A stretch of DNA of 64,000 nucleotides, taken from assembly GCA_020637295.1 (NCBI GenBank), contig JACJWF010000006.1, forward strand, positions 124,001 through 188,000. Reading direction: 5' to 3'. This DNA comes from Acidimicrobiaceae bacterium (GTDB lineage: Bacteria > Actinomycetota > Acidimicrobiia > Acidimicrobiales > Ilumatobacteraceae). Position numbers and translations under genes: made by a program. Shown piece by piece: positions 46,838 to 54,795 of the stretch (within the stretch, counting starts at the first letter, position 1; each line of letters begins with the position of its first letter). The notes under the pieces are model-generated. The model did no database searches and was not told the origin of the DNA. It saw only the letters and a program-made list of their open reading frames with translations.

Positions 46838-46886
46838 CCAAGTTGGCGTTCAATGGCGGTGGTACCGCACCTCACCGCCAACTTGG
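46838..46886. terminator. Bidirectional terminator between convergent genes
   Basis: CCAAGTTGGCG (46838-46848) and CGCCAACTTGG (46876-46886) form a perfect 11-bp stem between the M50 protease stop and the MmcQ-like stop. Confidence 0.65.
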
Positions 46887-46900
46887 ACCGGATGGATGGG

Positions 46901-47251
46901 TCAGTCGACCTGCTTGGCCAGGGTCTTGGGGGCGATCAGGCGGTAGCTGGTGTGGATCAGCTCGCGGACCTCGGCCCAGTCCACCGGCCGCTCGAGGTCC
47001 ATCACGATCCACCCGCCCCTCGCCAGGTAGGGGGCGGGGCGGCAACGGGGGTCGCCCAGCAGCGCCGGCAATTCCTCGCGCTCGGCCTTCACGCAGAGCG
47101 AGCCGCCGGACCCCGGGAAGCAGAAGATCTTCTTCCTCACCCGGAAGTTCACGTCGTCCCACGTGAGCTCCTCGGTGGCCTCGGGAAGCGCCAGCGCGAT
47201 CGCCCGCATCCGGTCCAGGTTCTTCGCCAGCTGGGCCGTGGTGAACACCAT
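46901..47251 (-). CDS. MmcQ/YjbR-family small protein
   Basis: A 116-residue protein. LALPEATEELTWDDVNFRVR, KKIFCFPGSGGSLCVKAE and LARGGWIVMDLERPVDWAEV followed by LIHTSYRLIAPKTLAKQ fit the MmcQ/YjbR (CyaY-like DNA-binding fold) family. Function is not established; some members bind DNA. It begins four bases after the ygfZ stop. Confidence 0.87.
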   Translation of the reverse strand: MVFTTAQLAKNLDRMRAIALALPEATEELTWDDVNFRVRKKIFCFPGSGGSLCVKAEREELPALLGDPRCRPAPYLARGGWIVMDLERPVDWAEVRELIHTSYRLIAPKTLAKQVD

Positions 47252-47255
47252 CGGG

Positions 47256-47939
47256 TCAGTCTTGCAAGTTCCGGCGCCCCACGTAGACCAGCCGGGGCAC
47301 GCCGTCGTCGCCGACGACCCGCTGCAGGAGGCGAGGCGGCGCCGCGCCGCGCGAATCCATCCGCTCCACCAGCTCCTGGCCGGGGTAGCAGCCCTTCGTG
47401 TAGCTGACGGCCACGGCGGTGATGCCGGTCTCCGCAGGGATCACCTCGCCGGGCACGATCTCGCTGCCCATGGCCGGCCAGACGGCGTCCACGCGCGCCG
47501 CGTGCAGGTCCTCCGCCGACCCGGGCGGGATGCCCGCGGGCGCGGCCGGCGCCTCGCCGAGCAGGTCGTAGCCCGCGCCCCAGGCGACGACGGCACCCTC
47601 GGGCAGCTCGACATCGCTCGAACTGTCTGCGCCGCGCACGGCGATGCACCGCCAGTCCAGCGGTTCGATCTGGGCCTTCACGCGGATGCGGAAGCGGTTC
47701 AGCCGGGCGGTCATCTCCTCGCCGAAGCCGGCGTCGGTGTCGAGGACCAACTCCTCCTCCCCCACCCGCCACACGCGAGCCAGTACGTCCACCTTGCCGG
47801 TGGGCTGGAGGATGAACGTCCAGGCGCTCTGCCCGACCCCGAGTGGGCGCAGGTCCTGCGACACCTGGGACTGGAGGTAGGAGGCCGCGTCGGGCCCGTG
47901 GACCCGCACGGCGTCACGTGGGTACTCGCACCAGAACAT
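47256..47939 (-). CDS. ygfZ: YgfZ/GcvT-domain folate-binding protein
   Basis: A 227-residue protein with the hallmark Cys motif SYTKGCYPGQELVERMDSRG and GcvT-like segments VRVHGPDAASYLQSQVSQDL and EIVPGEVIPAETGI. YgfZ uses tetrahydrofolate and its Cys to help Fe-S cluster enzymes such as MiaB. It is shorter than E. coli YgfZ (about 326 residues), lacking most of the C-terminal barrel, as is common in actinobacterial forms. ATG 47939 is preferred because the frame upstream overlaps the divergent gene's promoter region. Co-transcribed with the MmcQ-like gene. Confidence 0.88.
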   Translation of the reverse strand: MFWCEYPRDAVRVHGPDAASYLQSQVSQDLRPLGVGQSAWTFILQPTGKVDVLARVWRVGEEELVLDTDAGFGEEMTARLNRFRIRVKAQIEPLDWRCIAVRGADSSSDVELPEGAVVAWGAGYDLLGEAPAAPAGIPPGSAEDLHAARVDAVWPAMGSEIVPGEVIPAETGITAVAVSYTKGCYPGQELVERMDSRGAAPPRLLQRVVGDDGVPRLVYVGRRNLQD

Positions 47940-47985
47940 GCCACCCAGTGTCGCACCCGCGGCGGGAGGTGCCACACTGAACGGG

Positions 47986-48513
47986 ATGGATGCCGAAGTC
48001 GTCGCCCGCGACGTGGGCCACCGCCTGCAGCTCACCCTCGAGCGCTTGTCCACCCTTGCCCGCGGCCTGGCCGTGCTGGCGCTGCTGGTCGGCGCCGCCA
48101 CGTTCGCCACCGGCTGGTGGATCTTCGACGGCAGCCGGCCCGCCTGGCTGGTGATCGGCGGGGTCATCTGCCTCGTGCCCGTGGGGGCGGCGGCCATCGC
48201 CTGGTTCGTGCTGCGCGGCGCAGCCGCCAAGGCGCCGACGCTGGTGCAGGACGTGCACCAGTTCGTGGACACGTCGGTCGGGTCCGCCCAGGTGCTGCTG
48301 GACCACGACAGCGGGTTGGCCATCGGCACCTACGGCAAGAGCCTCGGGGCATTGCGCGCCGAGTTGAACGAGCGCCGCAAGGAGCTGCCCGGCCTGTGGG
48401 CCGGCGTGCGGGCCATCACCACCGTGCCGGGCCTGGCCGGGCTGACGGTGCTGGGCATCGTCGGCGTCGGACTGCTGGGGACCATTCTGATGATCGGCGG
48501 CCTGATCGACTGA
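47986..48513 (+). CDS. Hypothetical membrane protein
   Basis: A 175-residue protein starting MDAEVVARDVGHRLQLTLER. Three hydrophobic segments are seen: GLAVLALLVGAATFATGWW, LVIGGVICLVPVGAAAIAW and the C-terminal LTVLGIVGVGLLGTILMIGG. A soluble helical stretch lies between the second and third (APTLVQDVHQFVDTSVGSAQ). No family was recognised. It converges with trpE, the two stops being six bases apart. Confidence 0.75.
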   Translation: MDAEVVARDVGHRLQLTLERLSTLARGLAVLALLVGAATFATGWWIFDGSRPAWLVIGGVICLVPVGAAAIAWFVLRGAAAKAPTLVQDVHQFVDTSVGSAQVLLDHDSGLAIGTYGKSLGALRAELNERRKELPGLWAGVRAITTVPGLAGLTVLGIVGVGLLGTILMIGGLID

Positions 48514-48519
48514 CGCCGG

Positions 48520-50049
48520 TCAGGCGGTGGTGCCGGCGTCGCCGCGGTTGGTGGACATCCGCCGTGCCGCTGGGACGGCCGCCAGGAGGGCCGCTGCCTT
48601 GTTGCGGCACTCCAGGTTCTCGTCGTCCGGCACGCTGTCGGCCACCACACCGGCGCCGGCCTGGAACGACGCCCCGTGCGGGCCGACGAACATCGTGCGG
48701 ATGGCGATGGCGGTGTCCAGGTTGCCGCTGAAGTCCACGTAGCCGACCACGCCGGCGTAGGGGCCGCGCTTCACGGGCTCCAGCTCGTCGATGATCTCCA
48801 TGGCCCGCACCTTCGGCGCACCGCTCACCGTGCCGGCCGGCAGGGTGGCCCGCAGCACATCGATGGGTGTCGTGCCGTCCACCAGCTGCCCGCTGACCTG
48901 CGAGGTCAGGTGCATCACATGGCTGTAGCGCTCCAGCGTCATCAGCTCGTCCACGTGCACCGTGCCGAACTTGGCCACCCGGCCCACGTCGTTGCGGGCG
49001 AGGTCCACCAGCATGATGTGCTCGGCGACCTCCTTCGGGTGCTCCTTCAGCTCGGCGGCCATGCGCCGGTCGTCCTCGTCGGTGCGGCCGCGGCGGCGGG
49101 TGCCGGCGATCGGACGGCTGACGACGGTGCGGCCGAGCACCTGCACCATCGGCTCGGGCGAGGACCCGGCGATGGTGATGCCCTCGTGGCGCAGGAAGTA
49201 CATGTACGGGCTGGGGTTCACCTGGCGGAGGACGCGGTAGAAATCGAACGGGTCGGCCTGGAGGTCGATGTCGAAGCGCTGCGCCAGGACCACTTGGAAG
49301 ATGTCGCCGGCCAGGATGTGCTCCTTGGCCACCTCCACGGCCCGCTGGTACATGCCGTCGGGCATCGAGCTGCGAACCTCGGGCGGGGCCTCCCCGGGCA
49401 CGGGCGGTTCGGTCAGTGGCACCACCAGCGGCTGGGCCAGCTTCGCCGCCGCGGCCCGGACGCGTTCGCACGCCTCGTCGTACTCGCGGTCCACGTCCGC
49501 CCCGGTCATGTGCAGGACGGGGACGCTCTCGATCAGGTAGATCCGCTGGCGCCAGTGGTCGAAGGCGGCCATCGAGCCGATGATGCTCATCACCGCATCC
49601 GGCAGGCCGCGGTCGTCGTGGGGCACGTCCGGCAGGTGCTCCACCTCGCGGACGATGTCGTAGCCGAGGTAGCCCATCACCCCGCCCTGCAGCGGCGGGA
49701 GGTCCGGCATGATGGGCGCGTCGTAGGCGGCGACGATGGCGTCCAGCGCGGCGAGCATCCCCTGGTCGTACGGGATGTCGGCGCTGAGGTGCTGGCCGCG
49801 CTTGGTGATGACGCCGTCGCGCAGTTCCAGCGTGGCCACGGGGTCGTGGCCGACGAAGCTGTAGCGGGCCCACCGTTCGCCGTGCTCCACCGACTCGAGC
49901 AGGAAGCCCTCGCCGTCGCCGCAGAGCTTGAGGAAGGCGCCGACCGGGGTGTCCAGGTCGCCCAGCACCTCGGCCCAGACCGGCACCACCGTGTGGTCGG
50001 CGGCCAGGCGGTGGAACTCCTCGCGGCTGGGCCGCATCCGGAGGTCCAT
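48520..50049 (-). CDS. trpE: Anthranilate synthase component I
   Basis: A 509-residue chorismate-using enzyme, first in tryptophan synthesis. The N-terminal FLLESVEHGERWARYSFVG contains LLES, the tryptophan-binding feedback motif. The catalytic chorismate-binding domain has VNPSPYMYFL, SSPEPMVQV, RPIAGTRRRG, LVDLARNDVGRVAKFGTV and AGTVSGAPKVRAMEIIDEL. It needs a glutaminase partner (TrpG), not found in this window. ATG 50049 shares one base with the hisI stop (TGATG), so HisI and TrpE are translationally coupled. Confidence 0.95.
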   Translation of the reverse strand: MDLRMRPSREEFHRLAADHTVVPVWAEVLGDLDTPVGAFLKLCGDGEGFLLESVEHGERWARYSFVGHDPVATLELRDGVITKRGQHLSADIPYDQGMLAALDAIVAAYDAPIMPDLPPLQGGVMGYLGYDIVREVEHLPDVPHDDRGLPDAVMSIIGSMAAFDHWRQRIYLIESVPVLHMTGADVDREYDEACERVRAAAAKLAQPLVVPLTEPPVPGEAPPEVRSSMPDGMYQRAVEVAKEHILAGDIFQVVLAQRFDIDLQADPFDFYRVLRQVNPSPYMYFLRHEGITIAGSSPEPMVQVLGRTVVSRPIAGTRRRGRTDEDDRRMAAELKEHPKEVAEHIMLVDLARNDVGRVAKFGTVHVDELMTLERYSHVMHLTSQVSGQLVDGTTPIDVLRATLPAGTVSGAPKVRAMEIIDELEPVKRGPYAGVVGYVDFSGNLDTAIAIRTMFVGPHGASFQAGAGVVADSVPDDENLECRNKAAALLAAVPAARRMSTNRGDAGTTA

Positions 50050-50405
50050 CACGACCCGAAGGCGCGGTAGAAGCAGGTGTACTCGCCGGTGTGGCAGGCG
50101 CCCTTGCCTTCCTGCTCCACCAGGAACAGGAGGGTGTCGCCGTCGCAGTCGTAGTACGCCTCGCGCACGAACTGGCGGTCGCCGCTGGTGTCGCCCTTGC
50201 GCCACACCTCCTGGCGGCTGCGGCTCCAGTAGACCATCCGCCCCTCGGCCAGCGTCATGGCCAGCGTCTCGGCGTTCATGTACGCCACCATCAGCACGGT
50301 GCGGGTGTGGACGTCCTGGCACACCACCGGGACCAGGCCGGCGGCGTCGTACTTGACGGCGGCGAGTTGCTCGGGCGTGGCAGTGATGGAGATGGCCTCG
50401 GGCAT
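50049..50405 (-). CDS. hisI: Phosphoribosyl-AMP cyclohydrolase
   Basis: A 118-residue single-domain HisI that opens the adenine ring of PR-AMP in histidine synthesis. VAYMNAETLAMTL, VYWSRSRQEVWRKGDTSGDR and DCDGDTLLFLVEQEGKGACH with HTGEYTCFYR carry the zinc/magnesium ligands (Asp-Cys-Asp and Cys-His). The HisE domain is absent. It lies 7 kb from the other his genes, next to trpE, and nine bases after a GroES-like gene. Confidence 0.95.
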   Translation of the reverse strand: MPEAISITATPEQLAAVKYDAAGLVPVVCQDVHTRTVLMVAYMNAETLAMTLAEGRMVYWSRSRQEVWRKGDTSGDRQFVREAYYDCDGDTLLFLVEQEGKGACHTGEYTCFYRAFGS

Positions 50406-50414
50406 GGGCCGACC

Positions 50415-50741
50415 CTACAGGTAGAGCCCTGTGTGGGCTTCGATCCGTGTGGCGGCCACGGCGTGGATGTCGCGCTCGCGCAGCATGATGTAGTCGGCGC
50501 CGCCGACCTCCACCTCGTAGCGGTCCTCCGGGCTGAACAGCACACGGTCGCCGACCTCGGCGCTGCGCACGTTCTGGCCGAGGGCCACGACCTCCGCCCA
50601 CACCAGCCGCTTGGACAGTTGAGCGGTGGCGGGAATGAGGATGCCGCCGGTGGAACGGCGCTCGCCCTCCTTCTCCGGGATGCGCACGAGCAGCCGGTCG
50701 TTGAGCATCTTGATGGGAAGCTTCTCGTCCTGCACAGCCAC
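50415..50741 (-). CDS. GroES-family co-chaperonin
   Basis: A 108-residue Cpn10-fold protein from GTG 50741. IKMLNDRLLVRIPEKEGER, STGGILIPATAQ (mobile-loop end), WAEVVALGQNV, VGDRVLFSPEDRYEVEVGG and YIMLRERDIHAV follow the GroES beta-barrel order. There is no groEL neighbour, and the sequence is divergent from canonical GroES, so it may be a second, specialised copy. It probably shares a transcript with hisI and trpE. Confidence 0.87.
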   Translation of the reverse strand: MAVQDEKLPIKMLNDRLLVRIPEKEGERRSTGGILIPATAQLSKRLVWAEVVALGQNVRSAEVGDRVLFSPEDRYEVEVGGADYIMLRERDIHAVAATRIEAHTGLYL

Positions 50742-50816
50742 GGGCGGCAGGGTATCGGCTCAGGCGGAGGGCCCAACCGGACGATACTGGTAGGAACCGA
50801 TTCGAAAGGACCCCCT

Positions 50817-51353
50817 GTGCGCCGAGTTGCCGCGTCCGTTGCCATCACCCTCGCCATCTGTCTGCCCCTTGCCTGTTCCGACGACGGGGACGGCGGCTCG
50901 TCGTCCGGCGGCGCCGGCGCGACGACGGTGGCAGGCGGCGGCGCCGGCGGCGCGGACACTACCCTGGCGCCCACCACCACGTTCATGCCCACCTGCGCCG
51001 GCATGCCCAGCGTGGACGTGATCTTTGCCGCCGTCGGCGTGCCGGTGGACGAGGGCACCGTGGTGGCCACGGGCACCTGCCAGTACCTGGGGGTCAACGA
51101 CCAGAGCCTCTCGGTGCTGCTGGCCCACTACACCACCGATGTGGACATCAACAACTTCCTCGACCTGCAGGCGTCCCTCGGGCCGGCCGTGCCGGTGGAG
51201 ACGCCCGTAGGGGCCGCGTACAGCCCGGACGGCACGGTCTTCCTCGGCACGGAGGAAGGCGTGTTCACGGTGCAGACGATGGTGACCGGCGGGCCGGCAA
51301 TCGACCAGGTGGCACAGTCGGCAGCACTGCTGGCTGCGTGGCTGGGCGGCTGA
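50817..51353 (+). CDS. Secreted lipoprotein of unknown function
   Basis: A 178-residue protein from GTG 50817, with GAAAGGA six bases upstream. VRRVAASVAITLAICLPLAC is a short signal ending in a lipobox (LPLAC-S). A Ser/Gly/Ala/Thr linker follows, then a domain of about 130 residues containing two Cys (PTCAGMPSVDVIFAAVGV and ATGTCQYLGVNDQ) that could pair. No family was recognised. It stands alone between divergent and convergent neighbours. Confidence 0.8.
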   Translation: MRRVAASVAITLAICLPLACSDDGDGGSSSGGAGATTVAGGGAGGADTTLAPTTTFMPTCAGMPSVDVIFAAVGVPVDEGTVVATGTCQYLGVNDQSLSVLLAHYTTDVDINNFLDLQASLGPAVPVETPVGAAYSPDGTVFLGTEEGVFTVQTMVTGGPAIDQVAQSAALLAAWLGG

Positions 51354-51369
51354 GTTCCGGCGGGGCCTG

Positions 51370-52368
51370 CTACTCGCCGCGGTTGCGCCGGCGGGTGCGC
51401 TCGCTGCCACCCGCCGACGGCGCGGCGTTGGTGAGCGGGCCGATGGCGTCGACGATGGTGTCGATCGTGGGGCGCTCGCCCGCGGTGTGCGCGTCCAGCG
51501 CGCGACGCATGGCGGCGATGTGGTCCGGGGAGGTGCCGCAGCAGCCGCCGATGATGCGGGCGCCGGCGTCCACCGCCAGGCCGGCGTAAGTGGCCATCAG
51601 GTCGGGCGTGCCGGAGTAGACCACCTCGGTGCCCTGGAACTGGGGCACACCGCAGTTGGCCTTGCTGACCAGCACCGGCTCCGCGCCCTCCATCGAGAGG
51701 ACGGACACCAGCGTGTCGCTGGCGCCCACGCCGCAGTTGGCGCCGATGGCCAGCGGCGGCTGTGGCAGGTCGGCGAGCGTGGCGGCGAACTGGTCGGGCA
51801 GCAGCCCCATCATCGTGCGGCCGGCGGTGTCGAACGAGCAGGTGACCGTGTACGGCATGCCCTCGGCGATGGCGGCTTCGGCCGCGGCGTGGAACTCCTC
51901 GATGGCCGACATCGTCTCGATCCAGATCACGTCCGCGCCGCCGTCCTTCAGGCCGCGGATCTCCTCGCGGAAGACCGCGACGGCGTCGTCGTGGGTCAGC
52001 TTGCCGAGCGGCTCGAACAGCTCGCCGGTCGGGCCGACCGACCCGCCGACCACGACGGGGTGGGGGGCGGCGTCGGCCACCTCACGGGCGAGACGGGCGG
52101 CGCCGGCGGCAAGCTCGTGCACCCGGGCCTCGGCCTTGTGCAGCTGGAGGCGCTTGGCGTTGCAGCCGAACGTGTTGGTGAGGATGATGTCCGACCCGGC
52201 GTCGACGAACTGCTGGTGCAGGCCCTTCACCCGGTCCGGGTGGTCCACCGTCCAGAACTCCGGCGGCTCGCCGGAGGTCAGCCCGGCGGCGAAGTAGTTG
52301 GTGCCGGTGGCCCCGTCCGCGAGCAGCGGCCGGCCGGTGGCGAGGAGTTCGGAGAGCGACGTACGCAT
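51370..52368 (-). CDS. Homocysteine S-methyltransferase-family protein (betaine/MetH-N type)
   Basis: A 332-residue TIM-barrel enzyme. LADGATGTNYFAAGL, IILTNTFGCNAKRLQLH, IGANCGVGASDTLVS and GARIIGGCCGTSPDHIAAM supply the three zinc-binding Cys (one in GANC, two in GGCC). It moves a methyl group from betaine, S-methylmethionine or a similar donor to homocysteine. The C-terminus ends in an Arg-rich tail. A different member lies at 54796. ATG 52368 is used. Upstream is a GGT-rich tract and then repeat copy 1. Confidence 0.87.
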   Translation of the reverse strand: MRTSLSELLATGRPLLADGATGTNYFAAGLTSGEPPEFWTVDHPDRVKGLHQQFVDAGSDIILTNTFGCNAKRLQLHKAEARVHELAAGAARLAREVADAAPHPVVVGGSVGPTGELFEPLGKLTHDDAVAVFREEIRGLKDGGADVIWIETMSAIEEFHAAAEAAIAEGMPYTVTCSFDTAGRTMMGLLPDQFAATLADLPQPPLAIGANCGVGASDTLVSVLSMEGAEPVLVSKANCGVPQFQGTEVVYSGTPDLMATYAGLAVDAGARIIGGCCGTSPDHIAAMRRALDAHTAGERPTIDTIVDAIGPLTNAAPSAGGSERTRRRNRGE

Positions 52369-52464
52369 TGCGGCAAGGCTACCCACGGCCGGGGGTGGTG
52401 CTGCGGGCGCGTTGCCCCGCCGCCCACCACCACCACTGACCACCACCGCTGACCACCAACCACC

Positions 52465-52528
52465 GAAGTGACGCGGTCGCACCCCTCCTGACCTGGGAAG
52501 TGACGTGATATATCACGTCACTTCTGGG
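52465..52528. repeat. 64-bp direct repeat, copy 1
   Basis: This matches 53710-53773 at all but three positions. It begins GAAGTGACGCGGTCGCACCC and ends with a 28-bp perfect palindrome plus TGGG. It abuts the stop codon of the lipoprotein gene at 52529 and lies about 100 bp upstream of the methyltransferase start. Confidence 0.92.
52497..52524. promoter_or_regulatory. 28-bp perfect palindrome (copy 1)
   Basis: Half-site GAAGTGACGTGATA is followed directly by its exact reverse complement. A further GAAGTGACG half lies 32 bp to the left. It could bind a dimeric regulator or form a long hairpin. Confidence 0.75.
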
Positions 52529-53761
52529 TTACGGGCGGTGGAGGGGCAGGGCGACGACGGCCATGGACGCCGGGTCGATGCACCAGATCCGGCTTGGCGC
52601 GACGACGCACTCGGCAGGACCACCCGGCACCGGAGGGAGCGCGAGGGCGCCGTCCGGTCCGACGACCTCCACGACATCGACCCAGTCGTCCGTCTCAGCG
52701 GAGAAGCCGCCGACCGCGACCACACCGACCCCGGTCGAGCCGTAGGCGACGGCGTACAACTCGTCCTCGATCGCGAACGGCACGCCCGGTTCGGACAGGG
52801 TTCCAGTCGCCGGATCGAAGTCGGCCAAGGTCCGGGTCCCGTCCGGCGCCAGGATCACTGCGGTGGAGTGGCCGTCGCCGGCGGGCAGCAGGGCCGACAG
52901 CGCTCCGTCCGTCTCGAACGGACCCGTCCAGCTGGACGCCGCCAGGTCGAGCACGGCGATCTGTCCGACCCCGGTCGTGACGGAAATGCCGGCGACGATC
53001 GCCACGCCGTCACGTACCAGCACGGACCAGGGCTGCATCAGCGAGTCGAGCGGGCTGCGCGCCAGCTCCGCCACCGCGCCGCTGGCCAGGTCGACAGTCA
53101 GCACCGCCTGCGAGTCGTAGACCCTCCCCGGCATCCCATACAGCACGACGGTGTCGTCGTGCGCGCCGAGGTAGGCGGGCGCGACCGTCTGGTCGCCTAG
53201 GACGACGGTCCGCCATGTCGCGGTCTCGGGGTCGAAGCTGGCGAGGACGGGCGCGTCGTAGCCGGCGGAGAGAACCACCAGTTCCGCGCCCGACCAGGTC
53301 GCGGTTGTGTTGGCGAGGAGGGGAAACGGCGGATCGGGCATGGCCGACCATTCCGACGTCGACGCATCGAAGTAGGCACCGTCGCCCGGGAACACGGCGG
53401 AGCTGACATCGCCGAGGACCCCTCCCAGCACGAACAGGTAGCGATCTCCTCCAGCGACGATGGTCAGTTGAGACCGGCCGGCCGACAACGGCACCGGCGG
53501 CAGGTCCTCCCATCGCAGGCTGACGACGCCGGTCACGTCAGGCGCCGAGGTGGGAGCGCTGCCGGGCGCCGCCGACGTACTCGCCAAGGTCGTGGCCGGG
53601 TCCGCGCCCTCCCCGTCGCTGCAGGCAGTCACCACCAGCACCAGTGCCGCAGCGAGCAGAAGGCGCCCAATCAGCGGCGCGTTCCGTCGCTCGACGCCCG
53701 CGCCGCCGCGAAGCGACGCGGTCGCACCCCCGCTGACCTGGGAAGTGACGTGATATATCAC
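52529..53761 (-). CDS. Lipoprotein with beta-propeller-like repeats
   Basis: A 410-residue protein. RLLLAAALVLVVTACSDGEG is a signal with a lipobox ending TAC. The mature part, after a Thr/Ser/Ala linker, consists of repeated beta blades (YLFVLGGVLGD, DTVVLYGMPGRVYDS, GTRTLADFDPATGTL) resembling Kelch/YVTN-type propellers. The only in-frame start found is GTG 53761, inside the palindrome, which puts about 30 atypical residues (MIYHVTSQVSGG) before the signal. The true start may be a rare codon nearer RRNAPLIGRLLL. The gene is bracketed by the 64-bp repeats and its stop touches copy 1. Confidence 0.78.
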   Translation of the reverse strand: MIYHVTSQVSGGATASLRGGAGVERRNAPLIGRLLLAAALVLVVTACSDGEGADPATTLASTSAAPGSAPTSAPDVTGVVSLRWEDLPPVPLSAGRSQLTIVAGGDRYLFVLGGVLGDVSSAVFPGDGAYFDASTSEWSAMPDPPFPLLANTTATWSGAELVVLSAGYDAPVLASFDPETATWRTVVLGDQTVAPAYLGAHDDTVVLYGMPGRVYDSQAVLTVDLASGAVAELARSPLDSLMQPWSVLVRDGVAIVAGISVTTGVGQIAVLDLAASSWTGPFETDGALSALLPAGDGHSTAVILAPDGTRTLADFDPATGTLSEPGVPFAIEDELYAVAYGSTGVGVVAVGGFSAETDDWVDVVEVVGPDGALALPPVPGGPAECVVAPSRIWCIDPASMAVVALPLHRP

Positions 53762-53773
53762 GTCACTTCTGGG
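53710..53773. repeat. 64-bp direct repeat, copy 2
   Basis: It is in the same orientation as 52465-52528. Differences are one base near the start and a TC-to-CG change in the middle. It overlaps the 5' end of the lipoprotein reading frame. Confidence 0.92.
53742..53769. promoter_or_regulatory. 28-bp perfect palindrome (copy 2)
   Basis: Identical to copy 1 in all 28 positions. It is placed where a promoter or operator of the leftward lipoprotein gene would be, and 42 bp beyond the aldo/keto reductase stop. Confidence 0.75.
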
Positions 53774-53810
53774 GGAAGGGCGGGGCGCACGGGGCCGGCG
53801 TCCTGACGAG

Positions 53811-54785
53811 TCAGGCGATGGCGGATTCGATGCGGGCGAGGACGTCGGAGGTCAGCATCGGCAGGACGTCGATGGCGCCGAAGTTGTCGGTGACCTGCGA
53901 CGCCCGGCTGGCACCGGTGATGACCGTGCTGACGTGCGGGTTGGCCGCGCACCAGGCGATCGACAGCTGGGCTAGGGTGCAGCCGAGCTCCTCGGCGATG
54001 GGGCGCAGGCGCTCCACCTTGTCCACGGACTCCTGGTCGGCCAGGCGGTCGGCCAGCCACTCGTACCCGCGCAGGGCGCCGCGGCTGTCGGCCGGGATGC
54101 CGTCGCGGTACTTGCCGGTCAGCAGGCCGCTGGCCAGCGGGCTCCAGATGGTGGTGCCGAGGCCGATGTCCTCGTACAGGCGGGCGTACTCCTGCTCCAC
54201 CCTGGTGCGGGTGAGCAGGTTGTACTGCGGCTGCTCCATCACCGGCTTGTGCAGGTGGTGGCGCTCGGCGATCTCCCAGGCGGCGCGGATCTCCTCCGCC
54301 GACCACTCGCTGGTGCCCCAGTAGAGGACCTTGCCGCGGGAGACCAGGTCGCTCATCGCCCACACGGTCTCCTCGATCGGCGTGTCCGGGTCCGGACGGT
54401 GGCAGAACAGGAGGTCGACGAAGTCGGTCTGCAGGCGGTCCAGGCAGCCCTCGATGGAGTGGTGCAGGTACTTGCGGTTCAGCGTGTTGCGCATGTTGCG
54501 CACGTTGCCGCTGATGCCCCAGTAGACCTTCGTGCTCAGGACGTAGGTGTGGCGGGCCCAGCCGAGCTCCTTGATGACCCGGCCCATGATCGCTTCGCTC
54601 TCGCCGCCGGCGTAGGCCTCGGCGTTGTCGAAGAAGTTGCAGCCGGCGTCCCACGCGGCCTGCATGCACTGCAGCGCGGTGTCGTCCTTCAACTGGTTGT
54701 CGAACGTCACCCAGCTCCCGAAGGAGATGACGGACACCTGCAAACCGGACCGCCCGAGCCGGCGGTACTGCATCTTCGTAGCCAT
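53811..54785 (-). CDS. Aldo/keto reductase (Kv-beta/YghZ-like)
   Basis: A 324-residue NADPH-dependent TIM-barrel reductase. The catalytic tetrad is readable: Asp and Tyr in FFDNAEAYAGGESEAIMG, Lys in YVLSTKVYWG and His in DLLFCHRPDPDTPIEE. The cofactor segment is WSPLASGLLTGKYRDG and VITGASRASQVTDNF near the C-terminus. The Trp-Gly-Ile after the Lys and the overall order fit the AKR6 group related to potassium-channel beta subunits. The substrate is unknown. It lies 10 bp after the methyltransferase gene's stop-side boundary on the opposite end of the his cluster. Confidence 0.9.
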   Translation of the reverse strand: MATKMQYRRLGRSGLQVSVISFGSWVTFDNQLKDDTALQCMQAAWDAGCNFFDNAEAYAGGESEAIMGRVIKELGWARHTYVLSTKVYWGISGNVRNMRNTLNRKYLHHSIEGCLDRLQTDFVDLLFCHRPDPDTPIEETVWAMSDLVSRGKVLYWGTSEWSAEEIRAAWEIAERHHLHKPVMEQPQYNLLTRTRVEQEYARLYEDIGLGTTIWSPLASGLLTGKYRDGIPADSRGALRGYEWLADRLADQESVDKVERLRPIAEELGCTLAQLSIAWCAANPHVSTVITGASRASQVTDNFGAIDVLPMLTSDVLARIESAIA

Positions 54786-54795
54786 GCGGCCGACC

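Noticed and set aside
52418..52464. Riboswitch or leader before the methyltransferase gene
   Set aside because: The stretch is low-complexity CCACCACCAC-type sequence without the conserved blocks of SAM or cobalamin riboswitches.
52465..53773. Insertion sequence or transposon
   Set aside because: There is no transposase or integrase, and the flanking repeats are direct with internal palindromes rather than terminal inverted repeats.
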